From the NCBI GenBank assembly GCA_949296075.1, contig CASFNG010000009.1:124001-188000 (forward strand): a DNA stretch of 64,000 nucleotides, written 5' to 3'. Numbering within the stretch: position 1 is the stretch's first letter; every line of letters starts with the position of its first letter. Below, in pieces: positions 27,688 through 36,766 of the stretch. Source of the DNA: an uncultured Parabacteroides sp. GTDB taxonomy: Bacteria; Bacteroidota; Bacteroidia; Bacteroidales; Tannerellaceae. The position numbers and the translations under genes were made by a program. The notes below the pieces were generated by a model. It was not told the DNA's origin. It was given only the letters and a program-made list of their open reading frames with translations, and ran no database searches.

Positions 27688-30600
27688 ATGAAAAAGGGCG
27701 GATTGTTGTTAAATATAATATTATTGGTTACTTTTGGGTGTGCGGGAGAGGTGTGTGCTCAACAGGCTCCGATCGTGTTTAACTACAATGAGGCGGCTAA
27801 GCCTGGAGAGGCATTTAACTTGCAAGGAACAGGTTGGAGTGAACATGTGGAGTTGTGGGGCAGTCGGATTCAGGGAGATGAAACAGATTTAGCTCCCTCT
27901 TTCCCGATCCAGGTGATCGGCAAAAGTGCGGGAAGTGTGACGGGCATTGTCCCTGCGGACAGGCGATTCCGGCAAAATTCCCTGATCGCTGTGTGGGTTA
28001 AGGAAGGGGACAATATCAGCGAGCCGGTATTCTTGAACCGGGCAAGGGCGGTTACGTTGGAATTTGACGAGATCATGCCTAAATATGTGTTCCGTATTTT
28101 CGGAAGGAACTTGGCTTTTCCCGGTAGCCAGCCGATGGTGACGTTTGTCCATCCGGCCAATGGTTCCCATTTGCCAGCTACGGTTGTGGCTGCGGATCCG
28201 TATATATTGACCGTGCAGGCTCCGGAGCGATTGGAGACGGGCGTGCGTTATCGCATATTGGTGAATAACGGGACTGGAGGTTCTTATGGCGATGCTTGGG
28301 CGGAAGAGACTTTATTGGCACGCTCTGCCGGTGTCGATCCTTTTTCATTAGGAGTACCTTGGGGAAGTGATTTCCTTTTTTACAAGAATGTCTATAATGT
28401 TCGGTCTGATACCCGCTTGAGGCTTCATGCGGTGGGGGATGGTCTGGCGAATGATCGGGAGGCATTACAAGAGGCTATTGATGTGGCGCATGCGGCAGGT
28501 GGTGGCGTAATCTATCTGCCCGTCGGAACGTATAGACTGGAATTTCGGGAGGGAAGTGGTCTTATCATGCGCTCGAACGTGGTGCTGAAAGGCGATGGCC
28601 CTGAGCGTACGGTTATTCAATATGGCTTCGGGATTCCTCCTTCCTATCCAGATCCTATTGGCGTGGGAGGCTGGCCTGACCATACGACCGAGGGAGTTGC
28701 TTTATTGTGGCCATTGCGAACGGAGTTAAGCGGCCTTTCCAATCTGAAAATCCAAAACGTGAATGAGTCTGGGCTATGGCGACATAGCTTGAAAACGATT
28801 TGTCCTAAACCCGGGGAGAAGGCGCCAGGCGCTTCCGGATCCCGTTTCTTTGCGGTTAATTGTCATTTTGACTTGGCGGTCGCTTGGGGACTTTCTTGGG
28901 GATATGTGGACAAGATGGTGGTAGCAGACTGCCAATTCCGGAGTTATGCCAATATTACCTGGCCTTGGATGTGGCATTGTGATGGCTCTTCTAATTTCGT
29001 AGTCCGTGGCAACCGGGTGTTTTACGCCGCCGGACGTTTCGGTTTCAGTAATGGCTATAATGGGATTATCGAGAATAACCACATTACCCGGATGGGTGAT
29101 CTACAAGCGTTTCGTGGGGAGACGGGAGGTTTCAATATTGACTTCACCAAGGATATGATTGTGATGAATAATATCATGGATGTGGAGGGGGAGTTTATTG
29201 AGGATCACAATATGGGAGAGACGATCTTGAGCCAAGGCGGGAATCCGATCGGCCAATCTTTGGGACGGGTGCAGGAGGCCTCCGCAAATTCTGTGACTGA
29301 TAGAAATCAGAATTGGGGACGGCTCCGTACTTCTGATCTTTCAACCTGCTCCGTGCTCGCTATCGTGAAAGGGAAGGGGGCCGGGCAGTGGCGGAGAATC
29401 CTACGAAACGATCGCCATACGATCTATGTGGACGCGCCTTGGAAAGTCGTCCCCGATACGAGCAGCAATTATGTGGTTACCCAATGGTCTGCGGAAGATT
29501 GGCTGGTAAGAGGGAATGTGCTTAAGGAAAATAACCGGGGCATTTGGTTCTATTGCGGGGGGACGGACATCGCTATTGTGAACAATCAACTGGAAAATTC
29601 GGAAGGAATCTATTTACGTTCGGACCAACGGGTTGAGATGGGGCGGTATAACTTGATGTGGAACGCGATTGTCGAGGAAAATACGGTAAGTCGCACCGCA
29701 AGGAAACGGCCTGCTCATATCTGTTCGGTCTTGGCGGTGCAAAAGCATGATACTTTGATTGGATTAGGTAGTATCGGTATCGAGATCCGGCGGAACACGA
29801 TCGTGGCAGCCAAGCCAAACGTTCGCTCGTTTGTCCCAGGTGAAGGCTATTGGAACGAGGTGCGTACCACGACGGAAGAGACGTTGAATCAAGCGATAGG
29901 TATAGAGGGTACGGTGTTCGATGGGAATAAGGCGATCAATCTGGAACGCGCTTATTGGTTGAGCGATAAGGGAACCGCACAGACCACGATCAAGGATCCC
30001 GTTCTTTTGGGGGTAGATGCGTTGACGAATCGTCCGTTTTCTCCGGGAATAGCGGATGGTACGGTGTACCAAACGACAATTAAGGAGCCCGAAGATCCCT
30101 TCAAACCTTATTTAACAGGGGAGGCCCCGCTCATTTGCCGGGATCTGGGAACCGAGACTTCGGACGGCGTGTCGCTTCGGAAGGTCGTTTTTAATTCCCG
30201 TGTGTATCCCGTTGCCGGAGGGATGGATACCACGCGTGTCTTTGGCGTGGTTGCCCGTCCGGAAAAGCCGGGACATTTTCCGGGATTGTTGGTGTTGCAT
30301 GGTGGAGGAGGTGCCGCAGAAATTGAAAAAGCCCGGCGATGGGCTTCAAAAGGCTATGTCGTTGTTTCCGTGGATGAGCCCGGTATCGCAGATACGAAAA
30401 ACACCCCATTGAGCGAAGGTCCGTGGAATCGGTATAAATACGGGGAGAACCGGTTCGTGGCTGAGCCGGATCTGACGGCGAGTACGATCTTCGACGCTGT
30501 GCTGGCCTCTTTGCAGGGGCTCTACCTGCTGAGAGCCCAACCGGATGTGCTGCCGGATAAGATCGGGGTGGTCGGCGTCTCTTGGGGCGGTTATCTGGCT

Positions 30601-31299
30601 ACGATGGTATCCGGCTTGGCTAATCCTTTGGTGGCCGCCTCGTTCTCTGTTTACGGTTCCGGCTTTTATGATGCCAGCTCCGTGTTCTTGCGGGAATTGA
30701 ACCGGATGGATCCGTTCCGGAGGGCGGAATGGCTGAGATGGCTCGATGCCGGACGAAGGGCCCGCCATATCCAGACCCCATTCTTTATCGCGGCAGCTAC
30801 CAACGACCAGTGGTTCTATCCGCAGGCGGTGAAGAACACCTTGCAACAAATAAGGGGGGAGGTAAACCATGTTTTCTCCCCGAACGTGAGCCATAAGATC
30901 AATCTGCCCGGTGGAACGGAGAACAAGAAAAGTGATACGCCGGGGTGGACCGAGATGGAGGAGCCCTACTTTAATTATTATTTGAAAGGCAAGGGTGAAC
31001 GGTTCCCAAAGATAACGGCAATCCGGGCGGAAAAATCGGATGGATCTTCCGTGCGGGTTGCGCTTACCGTGGATAGCGATACGCCAGTCGAGCAGGCTAT
31101 CATTCATTATTCGCCGGTAGGAGAGGTGCCGACGAGGCGGAAGTGGGAGGCTGTGCCTGCGAGACGGCTTTCGGGGAATGTCTATGAGGCCGTGATTCCG
31201 GTTCGAGATTTGGGCGAGGATCCGGTAGAGTTTTATGGGACGGTTTCAGATAATCGTCCGGTGTCGGTTTCCAGTTATATGATTTGGTATGCTGACTAA
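27688..31299 (+). CDS. Beta-helix / alpha-beta hydrolase esterase fusion (PUL1)
   Basis: A 1,203-residue exported protein with three parts. Residues about 30-245 are Ig-like (HVELWGSRIQGDE). Residues about 248-745 form a pectate-lyase-like right-handed beta-helix that begins GDGLANDREALQEAI and includes AGGGVIYLPVGTYRL. Residues about 820-1100 form an alpha/beta hydrolase: nucleophile Ser965 in GVSWGGY, acid Asp1040 (TNDQWFYP) and His1069 (NVSHKIN), as in acetylxylan-esterase or dienelactone-hydrolase relatives. A short beta domain ends the protein. The polypeptide may cut and de-esterify the same chain. It is separated from the SGNH gene by 133 bases. Confidence 0.82.
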   Translation: MKKGGLLLNIILLVTFGCAGEVCAQQAPIVFNYNEAAKPGEAFNLQGTGWSEHVELWGSRIQGDETDLAPSFPIQVIGKSAGSVTGIVPADRRFRQNSLIAVWVKEGDNISEPVFLNRARAVTLEFDEIMPKYVFRIFGRNLAFPGSQPMVTFVHPANGSHLPATVVAADPYILTVQAPERLETGVRYRILVNNGTGGSYGDAWAEETLLARSAGVDPFSLGVPWGSDFLFYKNVYNVRSDTRLRLHAVGDGLANDREALQEAIDVAHAAGGGVIYLPVGTYRLEFREGSGLIMRSNVVLKGDGPERTVIQYGFGIPPSYPDPIGVGGWPDHTTEGVALLWPLRTELSGLSNLKIQNVNESGLWRHSLKTICPKPGEKAPGASGSRFFAVNCHFDLAVAWGLSWGYVDKMVVADCQFRSYANITWPWMWHCDGSSNFVVRGNRVFYAAGRFGFSNGYNGIIENNHITRMGDLQAFRGETGGFNIDFTKDMIVMNNIMDVEGEFIEDHNMGETILSQGGNPIGQSLGRVQEASANSVTDRNQNWGRLRTSDLSTCSVLAIVKGKGAGQWRRILRNDRHTIYVDAPWKVVPDTSSNYVVTQWSAEDWLVRGNVLKENNRGIWFYCGGTDIAIVNNQLENSEGIYLRSDQRVEMGRYNLMWNAIVEENTVSRTARKRPAHICSVLAVQKHDTLIGLGSIGIEIRRNTIVAAKPNVRSFVPGEGYWNEVRTTTEETLNQAIGIEGTVFDGNKAINLERAYWLSDKGTAQTTIKDPVLLGVDALTNRPFSPGIADGTVYQTTIKEPEDPFKPYLTGEAPLICRDLGTETSDGVSLRKVVFNSRVYPVAGGMDTTRVFGVVARPEKPGHFPGLLVLHGGGGAAEIEKARRWASKGYVVVSVDEPGIADTKNTPLSEGPWNRYKYGENRFVAEPDLTASTIFDAVLASLQGLYLLRAQPDVLPDKIGVVGVSWGGYLATMVSGLANPLVAASFSVYGSGFYDASSVFLRELNRMDPFRRAEWLRWLDAGRRARHIQTPFFIAAATNDQWFYPQAVKNTLQQIRGEVNHVFSPNVSHKINLPGGTENKKSDTPGWTEMEEPYFNYYLKGKGERFPKITAIRAEKSDGSSVRVALTVDSDTPVEQAIIHYSPVGEVPTRRKWEAVPARRLSGNVYEAVIPVRDLGEDPVEFYGTVSDNRPVSVSSYMIWYAD

Positions 31300-31330
31300 T
31301 ATTTCGTTTTTTTACGTAAAAAGAAAAGAT

Positions 31331-33214
31331 ATGGATGTGTTGATAGGGAAACGTGTGAGAATAGGAGTGATCCTGTTGTCGCTTTGGTGCGTAGGGTACC
31401 TGAATGCGGCGGAACTTTTCGTCGAGGCCGAGAGCTTTCATGTGAAAGGCGGCTGGAAAGTGGATCAGCAGTTCATGGATTTGATGGGTTCGCCTTATTT
31501 GCTGGCGCATGGGATGGGGGAACCCGTGGCGGATGCCTATACGAAGGTTTCCTTCCCTGAGAAAGGTACTTATTATGTGTATGTCCGTACGTATAATTGG
31601 ACGTCGCCTTGGCAGGCGGGTGAAGGCCCGGGGAAATTCCGTCTTCTCGTTGGGGGGAAAAGGCTGGCTTCCCCTTTGGGGGCGGAGGGTTCCGCTTGGA
31701 TGTGGCAAGCGGCCGGAAAGGTGGCCGTGAAAGAGCTGGAGACTGAGATCCGGCTTCAGGATCTGACGGGCTTTGATGGGCGTTGCGATGCCATTTACTT
31801 TACGACCGAGGAGGGTAAGATTCCCCCTTCTGAAGTGAAAGAGCTGGAGGCGTTCCGTCGGGACGCGTTGGGGCTGCCTGATAAGGCTCCGTCCGCAGGT
31901 ACGTTTGACCTGGTGGTGGCGGGTGCCGGGATCGCTGGAATGAGCGCTGCCGTAGCCGCGGCTCGTTTAGGCTGTAAGGTCGCGCTGATCAATGATCGCC
32001 CGGTGGTGGGCGGCAACAATAGCTCGGAGATCCGGGTACACTTGGGCGGACGTATAGAAGAAGGTATCTATAAGGAATTAGGAGGATTACAGAAGGAATT
32101 CGGTCCTGAACGTGGAGGTAACGCACGTCCTGCCGACTATTATGAGGATCAGAAGAAGTTGGATTGGCTGGCTCAGGAGCGGAATGTGACGCTTTTCCTG
32201 AATTATCGTGTGATTGGCGTGACGAAAGAGGGGAACCGGATTACTTCCTTGATCGCCAAGCATATCGAGAGCGGTGAGGAACGAACCTTTGAGGCTTCCT
32301 TGTTCTCGGATTGTACGGGAGACGGAACGGTCGGTTATCTTGCGGGGGCTGATTACCGGATGGGACGTGAAGGACGGGAGGAGTTCGGGGAGAGCATAGC
32401 CCCGGAGCAGGCCGATAGGATGACGATGGGCGCTTCTGTCCAATGGTATTCCGTGGATAACGGGAAACCGGTCTCTTTCCCGGAGTTTAATTATGGCATG
32501 GCTTTCAATGATCAGAATTGTGAGAAGGTGACAATGGGGGAATGGACGTGGGAAACTGGTATGTACCAAGATCAGATCCGGGATTTTGAGCGCATCCGAG
32601 ATTATGGGATGCTGGTGGTTTATTCGAATTGGAGTTACCTGAAAAACCGGTTGAAAGAGAACGAACCGTATAAGAATCGGAAATTAGGTTGGGTCGCTTA
32701 TCTGGCAGGCAAGCGGGAGTCCCGGCGTTTGATGGGGGATTATGTGCTGAAAGAGGATGACATCGTTAAGCAGGTAGCGCATGAAGACGCCTCGTTTACG
32801 ACGACTTGGAGCATCGATTTGCATCGGCCTGATCCTAAAAACAGTCAGTTCTTCCCGGGGAAGGAGTTTAAGGCGGTCACGAAACACATCCTTATTTACC
32901 CCTATGCGGTGCCTTATCGCTGTTTGTATTCACGGAATATAGACAACCTATTTATGGCAGGGCGCAATATCAGCGTGACACATGTCGCCTTAGGTACGGT
33001 TCGTGTGATGCGTACCACTGGGATGATGGGCGAGGTAGTCGGAATGGCGGCTGCCCTATGCAAGAAATTCGGGGTGACGCCCCGAGAGGTGTATCGCTCC
33101 TATCTGGATGAGCTGAAGGCATTGATGAAAGAGGGAGTCAACAAGAAAGGATTACCGAATAATCAACGGTACAATGAAGGGGGAATATTGAAGGAGAAAC
33201 CGGTTGTGCGATAA
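31331..33214 (+). CDS. Secreted FAD-dependent oxidoreductase with N-terminal carbohydrate-binding-like domain
   Basis: A 627-residue protein with signal peptide (cleavage near LNA-AEL). Residues about 26-185 are beta-rich (FVEAESFHVKGGW, YYVYVRTYNWTSPW) like binding modules. From about residue 192 the FDLVVAGAGIAGMSAA dinucleotide-binding motif starts, followed by VVGGNNSSEIRVHLGG, which marks the FAD-dependent oxidoreductase group (PF12831 type), and a C-terminal LFMAGRNISVTHVALGTVR FAD segment. A sugar or sugar-acid oxidation in the periplasm or at the surface is inferred. Start 31331 is preferred to 31289, which overlaps the previous gene. It is the last gene of PUL1. Confidence 0.82.
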   Translation: MDVLIGKRVRIGVILLSLWCVGYLNAAELFVEAESFHVKGGWKVDQQFMDLMGSPYLLAHGMGEPVADAYTKVSFPEKGTYYVYVRTYNWTSPWQAGEGPGKFRLLVGGKRLASPLGAEGSAWMWQAAGKVAVKELETEIRLQDLTGFDGRCDAIYFTTEEGKIPPSEVKELEAFRRDALGLPDKAPSAGTFDLVVAGAGIAGMSAAVAAARLGCKVALINDRPVVGGNNSSEIRVHLGGRIEEGIYKELGGLQKEFGPERGGNARPADYYEDQKKLDWLAQERNVTLFLNYRVIGVTKEGNRITSLIAKHIESGEERTFEASLFSDCTGDGTVGYLAGADYRMGREGREEFGESIAPEQADRMTMGASVQWYSVDNGKPVSFPEFNYGMAFNDQNCEKVTMGEWTWETGMYQDQIRDFERIRDYGMLVVYSNWSYLKNRLKENEPYKNRKLGWVAYLAGKRESRRLMGDYVLKEDDIVKQVAHEDASFTTTWSIDLHRPDPKNSQFFPGKEFKAVTKHILIYPYAVPYRCLYSRNIDNLFMAGRNISVTHVALGTVRVMRTTGMMGEVVGMAAALCKKFGVTPREVYRSYLDELKALMKEGVNKKGLPNNQRYNEGGILKEKPVVR

Positions 33215-33260
33215 AAGTAGAGTTCTCCCATTCTGCTGTAGAGAGGTTCTGAAAATGAAA

Positions 33261-33286
33261 GAGGCTACCGATTTTTCAGTAGCCTC
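33261..33286 (-). terminator. Terminator of tRNA-Ala, between PUL1 and the tRNA
   Basis: GAGGCTAC/GTAGCCTC, an 8-bp stem with a 10-base loop, followed on the - strand by TTTCATTTTC. It starts three bases beyond the tRNA 3' end. Confidence 0.75.
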
Positions 33287-33288
33287 CG

Positions 33289-33362
33289 TGGAGCATATCG
33301 GACTCGAACCGATCACCTACAGACTGCCAGTCTGTCGCTCTAGCCAGATGAGCTAATGCCCC
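33289..33362 (-). tRNA. tRNA-Ala (anticodon GGC)
   Basis: The - strand forms a full cloverleaf: acceptor GGGGCAT/ATGCTCC with a G3-U70 wobble, the identity element of alanine tRNAs; D-arm TAGCTCATCTGGCTAGAG; anticodon stem ACAGA/TCTGT around loop CTGGCAG; T-arm GATCG GTTCGAG CGATC-type. Anticodon GGC reads GCC (Ala). No CCA is encoded. The discriminator base is A. Confidence 0.93.
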
Positions 33363-33380
33363 TTCCGTGATTTCGTAACG

Positions 33381-33418
33381 CAAATATAACCCTTTTTTTG
33401 AGATATGCCGTATCTTTG
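33381..33418. promoter_or_regulatory. Divergent -7 boxes for tRNA-Ala (-) and DUF4286 (+)
   Basis: CAAATATA at 33381-33388 reads TATATTTG on the - strand, 19 bases upstream of the tRNA. TATCTTTG at 33411-33418 on the + strand sits 16 bases before the DUF4286 start. Both match TAnnTTTG, and they face away from each other with 22 bases between. Confidence 0.6.
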
Positions 33419-33433
33419 CCCGAGAATTTTTAA

Positions 33434-33757
33434 ATGTTGACGATGATTGTTTATAATACTACCTTTCATATCCATCGGGAGATCTTGGACGAATGCCTCG
33501 ATTATCTGAGGAAAGTGTATATCCCGAAGGCCGCTTCCAGCGGAATCCTTCAAGAGCCTTATCTGCGGCGTATCTTGAGTTCGGAGAATGAGGAGGGGGA
33601 GAGTTATTCCGTGCAGTTCCATACGAGTGACATGGGCTCGCTGGAGCGATGGGTATGCGACGAGGGGCGCGCGCTCCAGCAAGAGCTGGTGGAGAGGTAT
33701 CAAGATAAGATCGTTGGCTTCTCTACCTTGTTGGAAGACATTGCCTTGGACGAATGA
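33434..33757 (+). CDS. DUF4286 family small protein
   Basis: A 107-residue soluble protein beginning [13 protein letters not shown], with the [19 protein letters not shown] segment typical of DUF4286, a Bacteroidetes family related to ferredoxin-like fold proteins. The true start may be the ATG at 33443. It overlaps ruvC by four bases (ATGA), so the two are translated together. The function is unknown, but the coupling to ruvC is conserved-looking and suggests a role linked to DNA repair or expression of ruvC. Confidence 0.8.
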   Translation: MLTMIVYNTTFHIHREILDECLDYLRKVYIPKAASSGILQEPYLRRILSSENEEGESYSVQFHTSDMGSLERWVCDEGRALQQELVERYQDKIVGFSTLLEDIALDE

Positions 33758-34314
33758 GCGGGGAGAGGATCATATTGGGGATCGATCCGGGTACCATCGT
33801 GATGGGATATGGCATCCTTCGGGTGGAGGGCAATAAGCCGATGATGGAGGCGATGGGTGTCTTGCAGCTGAATAAGTACGAGAATCATTACCTCAGGTTG
33901 CGCAAGATCTTCGAGCGGGTGCTGGGGCTTATCGACCAGTACCACCCCGACGAGCTGGCGATCGAGGCGCCTTTCTTTGGAAAGAACGTGCAGAGTATGC
34001 TGAAGTTAGGCCGTGCGCAAGGCGTGGCGATGGCGGCGGCTTTGGAGCGGGACGTGCCGATATTTGAGTATGCCCCCTTGAAGATCAAGCTGGCGATCAC
34101 GGGCAACGGGAATGCCGCCAAGGAACAGGTGGCGGCTATGTTGCAACGTTTCTTGCGTATCCCTGAGGAGGCTATGCTTCCTCAGCTCGACGCTACCGAC
34201 GGACTGGCGGCGGCTGTCTGCCACTATTTCCAGAGCAAGAATCCGGTATCGGAACGGAAATATACGGGTTGGAAAGATTTTATCGCCAAGAATCCCGGTA
34301 AGGTGAGGGGATAG
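33754..34314 (+). CDS. ruvC: Crossover junction endodeoxyribonuclease RuvC
   Basis: A 186-residue Holliday-junction resolvase. The four metal-binding acidic residues of RuvC are visible: Asp11 in LGIDPGT, Glu71 in [10 protein letters not shown], and Asp146 and Asp149 in [11 protein letters not shown]. It cuts recombination junctions together with RuvAB. It overlaps the DUF4286 gene by four bases and ends at a strong bidirectional terminator. The usual bacterial length is about 170-190, so it is full length. Confidence 0.96.
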   Translation: MSGERIILGIDPGTIVMGYGILRVEGNKPMMEAMGVLQLNKYENHYLRLRKIFERVLGLIDQYHPDELAIEAPFFGKNVQSMLKLGRAQGVAMAAALERDVPIFEYAPLKIKLAITGNGNAAKEQVAAMLQRFLRIPEEAMLPQLDATDGLAAAVCHYFQSKNPVSERKYTGWKDFIAKNPGKVRG

Positions 34315-34325
34315 GGCACGAAAAG

Positions 34326-34373
34326 AAGAATCGAGGACCGGGATTGGTTATTGCCACCCGGCCCTCGATTCTT
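34326..34373. terminator. Bidirectional terminator between ruvC and glutamate dehydrogenase
   Basis: AAGAATCGAGG and CCGGG pair with CCCGG and CCTCGATTCTT, with one A-C mismatch between the two stem parts. T tracts follow on both strands (TTTTTAG on +, TTCTTTTCG on -). Confidence 0.85.
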
Positions 34374-34400
34374 TTTAGTTTAGGGTATAAGCGGATCCGT

Positions 34401-35735
34401 TTATACGATCCCTTGTGCCATCATCGCCTTGGCTACCTTCATGAAGCCCGCGATATTCGCCCCTTTCACGTAGTTGATGTAGTCGCCTTCCTTGCCATGA
34501 GCCACGCATTGCTCGTGGATGTTGCTCATGATCTGGTGTAATTTGGCGTCCACCTCGGCTGCTGTCCAGGAGATATGCATGGCGTTTTGCGTCATCTCCA
34601 ATCCAGAGGTAGCCACGCCGCCTGCGTTCACCGCCTTGCCCGGGGCGAACAATTGATGATGCTCGATGAACAGATCCACGGCCTCGGCGGTACATCCCAT
34701 GTTGGATACCTCGGCAACGCATAAGGTCTTGTTCTCGATCAAGGCACGGGCGTCCTCCTCGTTCAACTCGTTCTGGGTAGCGCAAGGCAACGCGATGTCC
34801 ACCTTTTGCTCCCAAGGCTTCTTGCCGGGGAAGAAGGTCGAGCCGGGGAACTCGTCGGCGTAAGGAGCCACGATGTCGTTGCCCGAGTTACGCAGCTCAA
34901 GCATATAGTCGATCTTCTTGCCGGAGATACCATCCGGATCATATATATAGCCATCAGGACCGGAAATCGTCACCACTTTAGCGCCCAGCTCGGTCGCTTT
35001 TGTCGCGGCGCCCCAAGCTACGTTGCCGAATCCGGAGATCGCGACGGTCTTACCCTTGATGTCGATCCCGTGCGTGGTCAGCATCTGGTGCACGAAATAG
35101 AGGGCGCCGAACCCGGTAGCCTCCGGGCGCAGGATGGAACCTCCGAACTCCATGCCTTTCCCCGTGAACGTACCCGTGTTCTCGCGGGCCAGTTTCTTGT
35201 ACATCCCGTACATATAGCCTACCTCGCGGCCGCCTACGCCTATGTCGCCGGCGGGGACATCGCGATCCGGGCCGAGGTTACGCCAGAGCTCCAGGATGAA
35301 TGCCTGGCAGAAACGCATGATCTCCGCGTCGCTCTTGCCTCTCGGGGCGAAGTCGGAGCCACCTTTGCCACCTCCCATCGGAAGAGTCGTCAAGGCGTTC
35401 TTGAAGGTCTGCTCGAAGCCCAAGAACTTCAGGATAGACAGGTTGACGGACGGATGGAAACGGATACCTCCCTTGTACGGGCCGATGGCGTTGTTGAACT
35501 GTACGCGGTAACCTAAGTTTACCTGGATCTCGCCTTTGTCGTCCACCCAAGGCACGCGGAACGTGAAAATCCGCTCAGGCTCTACCAGACGTTCGATGAT
35601 TTTCGCTTTCTCAAACTCAGGGTGTTGATTATACACGTCCTCGATTGATAAAAGCACTTCTTTCACGGCTTGCAAATACTCCTTCTCTCCCGGATGTTTT
35701 GCCTCCAGCGCTGATAAGATAACTTCAGTCTTCAT
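34401..35735 (-). CDS. gdhA: Glutamate dehydrogenase (paralogue 1)
   Basis: A 444-residue hexameric-type glutamate dehydrogenase that interconverts 2-oxoglutarate plus ammonia with glutamate. Substrate-site motifs are PYKGGIRFHPS and PMGGGKGGSDF, and DVPAGDIGVGGREVGYM is also diagnostic. The Rossmann loop reads ISGFGNVAWGA followed by TISGPDGY, which differs from the GSGNVAQY/SDSDG pattern of the second copy at 49971-51305. The two probably differ in cofactor preference or regulation. A clear promoter lies upstream. In the inserted-block model it was originally close to the PEP-type gene now at 44.7 kb. Confidence 0.94.
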   Translation of the reverse strand: MKTEVILSALEAKHPGEKEYLQAVKEVLLSIEDVYNQHPEFEKAKIIERLVEPERIFTFRVPWVDDKGEIQVNLGYRVQFNNAIGPYKGGIRFHPSVNLSILKFLGFEQTFKNALTTLPMGGGKGGSDFAPRGKSDAEIMRFCQAFILELWRNLGPDRDVPAGDIGVGGREVGYMYGMYKKLARENTGTFTGKGMEFGGSILRPEATGFGALYFVHQMLTTHGIDIKGKTVAISGFGNVAWGAATKATELGAKVVTISGPDGYIYDPDGISGKKIDYMLELRNSGNDIVAPYADEFPGSTFFPGKKPWEQKVDIALPCATQNELNEEDARALIENKTLCVAEVSNMGCTAEAVDLFIEHHQLFAPGKAVNAGGVATSGLEMTQNAMHISWTAAEVDAKLHQIMSNIHEQCVAHGKEGDYINYVKGANIAGFMKVAKAMMAQGIV

Positions 35736-35783
35736 AGCATTTGAATTCTATTAAAAAGGATAACATGAATAACATTCTGCTTA

Positions 35784-35813
35784 CAAATGTAGGGAATCCT
35801 TGGGAATGGTCAA
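35784..35813 (-). promoter_or_regulatory. Promoter of glutamate dehydrogenase 1
   Basis: On the - strand TTG (35811-35813) is followed after 19 bases by TACATTTG (35784-35791), the Bacteroidales -33/-7 arrangement. The start codon is 48 bases downstream of the -7 box. Confidence 0.75.
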
Positions 35814-35892
35814 GTTTTTCGCTTACTTTTTATCACCTTAGCCCTGTTTTTTTCAGACTAACGTCAGAAACGGGGTGGGCGTGTTCCGGAAA

Positions 35893-35925
35893 TGGCGATT
35901 TTTCCCTATTTTTGGCCGATAAATC
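35893..35925. repeat. Copy 1 of a 33-bp exact direct repeat flanking an 8.7-kb block
   Basis: Identical to 44645-44677. Both contain TATTTTTG (35907-35914 here), a -7 box. The copies continue with partial similarity for about eight more bases on the right. Everything between the two encodes a sigma/FecR/SusC/SusD/M81 system. Confidence 0.85.
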
Positions 35926-36073
35926 GATCGGGAATTTTCTTCCCATAAAAGAATAAGCAGAAAACCGCATGATTGCATTAGGATGAACACGCTTGTTTCT
36001 TGGTGTGAGTTTGTGAGTATTTATTATATAATGTATCTGAGGCATGATCTTTACGGGGGATATACGACGCCAG

Positions 36074-36616
36074 ATGGAAGAAAAACAGCTTATCCTGTCT
36101 TTGAGAGATGGAGATGATGAGGCTTTCCGGATATTGTATGACACCTATTCTGGGAAGGTCTATCATTTTTGCGAGCTTTATCTGAAGGATGTGGCCGTGA
36201 TTGAGGATTGCGTGCAGGAGGTGTTTATCAAAGTATGGGAATCGAGGGAGCTTATTCGGGAAGATGGCCATTTTGAGGGGTTCCTGTTCATCATCACCCG
36301 CAACTTGGTTTTTAACCAGTATAGGAAGAATGTGAATGAGGACTTTTATAAAATGACGGTCCTGTCCGCGATGGAGGCCTCTTATGACATAGAGGAGGAG
36401 ATTGTCGCTTATAATTTGGGGGAATATATTGACCAATTGATCGAGGAGCTTCCTGAAAAACGTCGAACCATTTTTAATTTAAGTCGGAAGGAACATAAAA
36501 GTTACAAAGAGATCGCGTCCTTGCTCAATATCTCGGAAAAGACCGTGGAGAACCAGATTAACGCGTCCTTGAGATTCTTGAAAAAAAATATTTTGCTGAT
36601 GATTTGGTTCTTCTGA
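36074..36616 (+). CDS. ECF-type sigma factor of the M81 island
   Basis: A 180-residue ECF sigma factor. Region 2 shows EDCVQEVFIKVWESR and region 4 shows SYKEIASLLNISEKTVENQINASLRFLK. As in PUL1 it precedes a FecR gene and an STN-domain SusC. Start 36074 (MEEKQLIL) is preferred; an in-frame ATG exists at 36044. Copy 1 of the repeat with its -7 box lies about 150 bases upstream and may now serve as a promoter. The hydrophobic C-terminal tail (ILLMIWFF) parallels the sigma of PUL1. Confidence 0.9.
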   Translation: MEEKQLILSLRDGDDEAFRILYDTYSGKVYHFCELYLKDVAVIEDCVQEVFIKVWESRELIREDGHFEGFLFIITRNLVFNQYRKNVNEDFYKMTVLSAMEASYDIEEEIVAYNLGEYIDQLIEELPEKRRTIFNLSRKEHKSYKEIASLLNISEKTVENQINASLRFLKKNILLMIWFF

Positions 36617-36766
36617 TCTTCTTAAATGCCTTTTTATTAGCTTGTTGTCTTGTCGATCCCCTGCCATTTCCGTGAGATGATCTTTAGAAATAGGATATGT
36701 TTTGCCGCTAACCTTGGGGGATAGTGGCTTGCGGCGTGTATTTATAGTAAAGTGAGGATAATAGAT

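Larger units (their letters stand above)
35736..36073. other. Divergent intergenic region with promoter and repeat copy
   Basis: A 338-base gap between the glutamate dehydrogenase and an ECF sigma gene. It holds the dehydrogenase promoter (35784-35813, - strand) and copy 1 of the 33-bp repeat (35893-35925). The remainder is AT-rich with no gene I can support. Confidence 0.6.
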
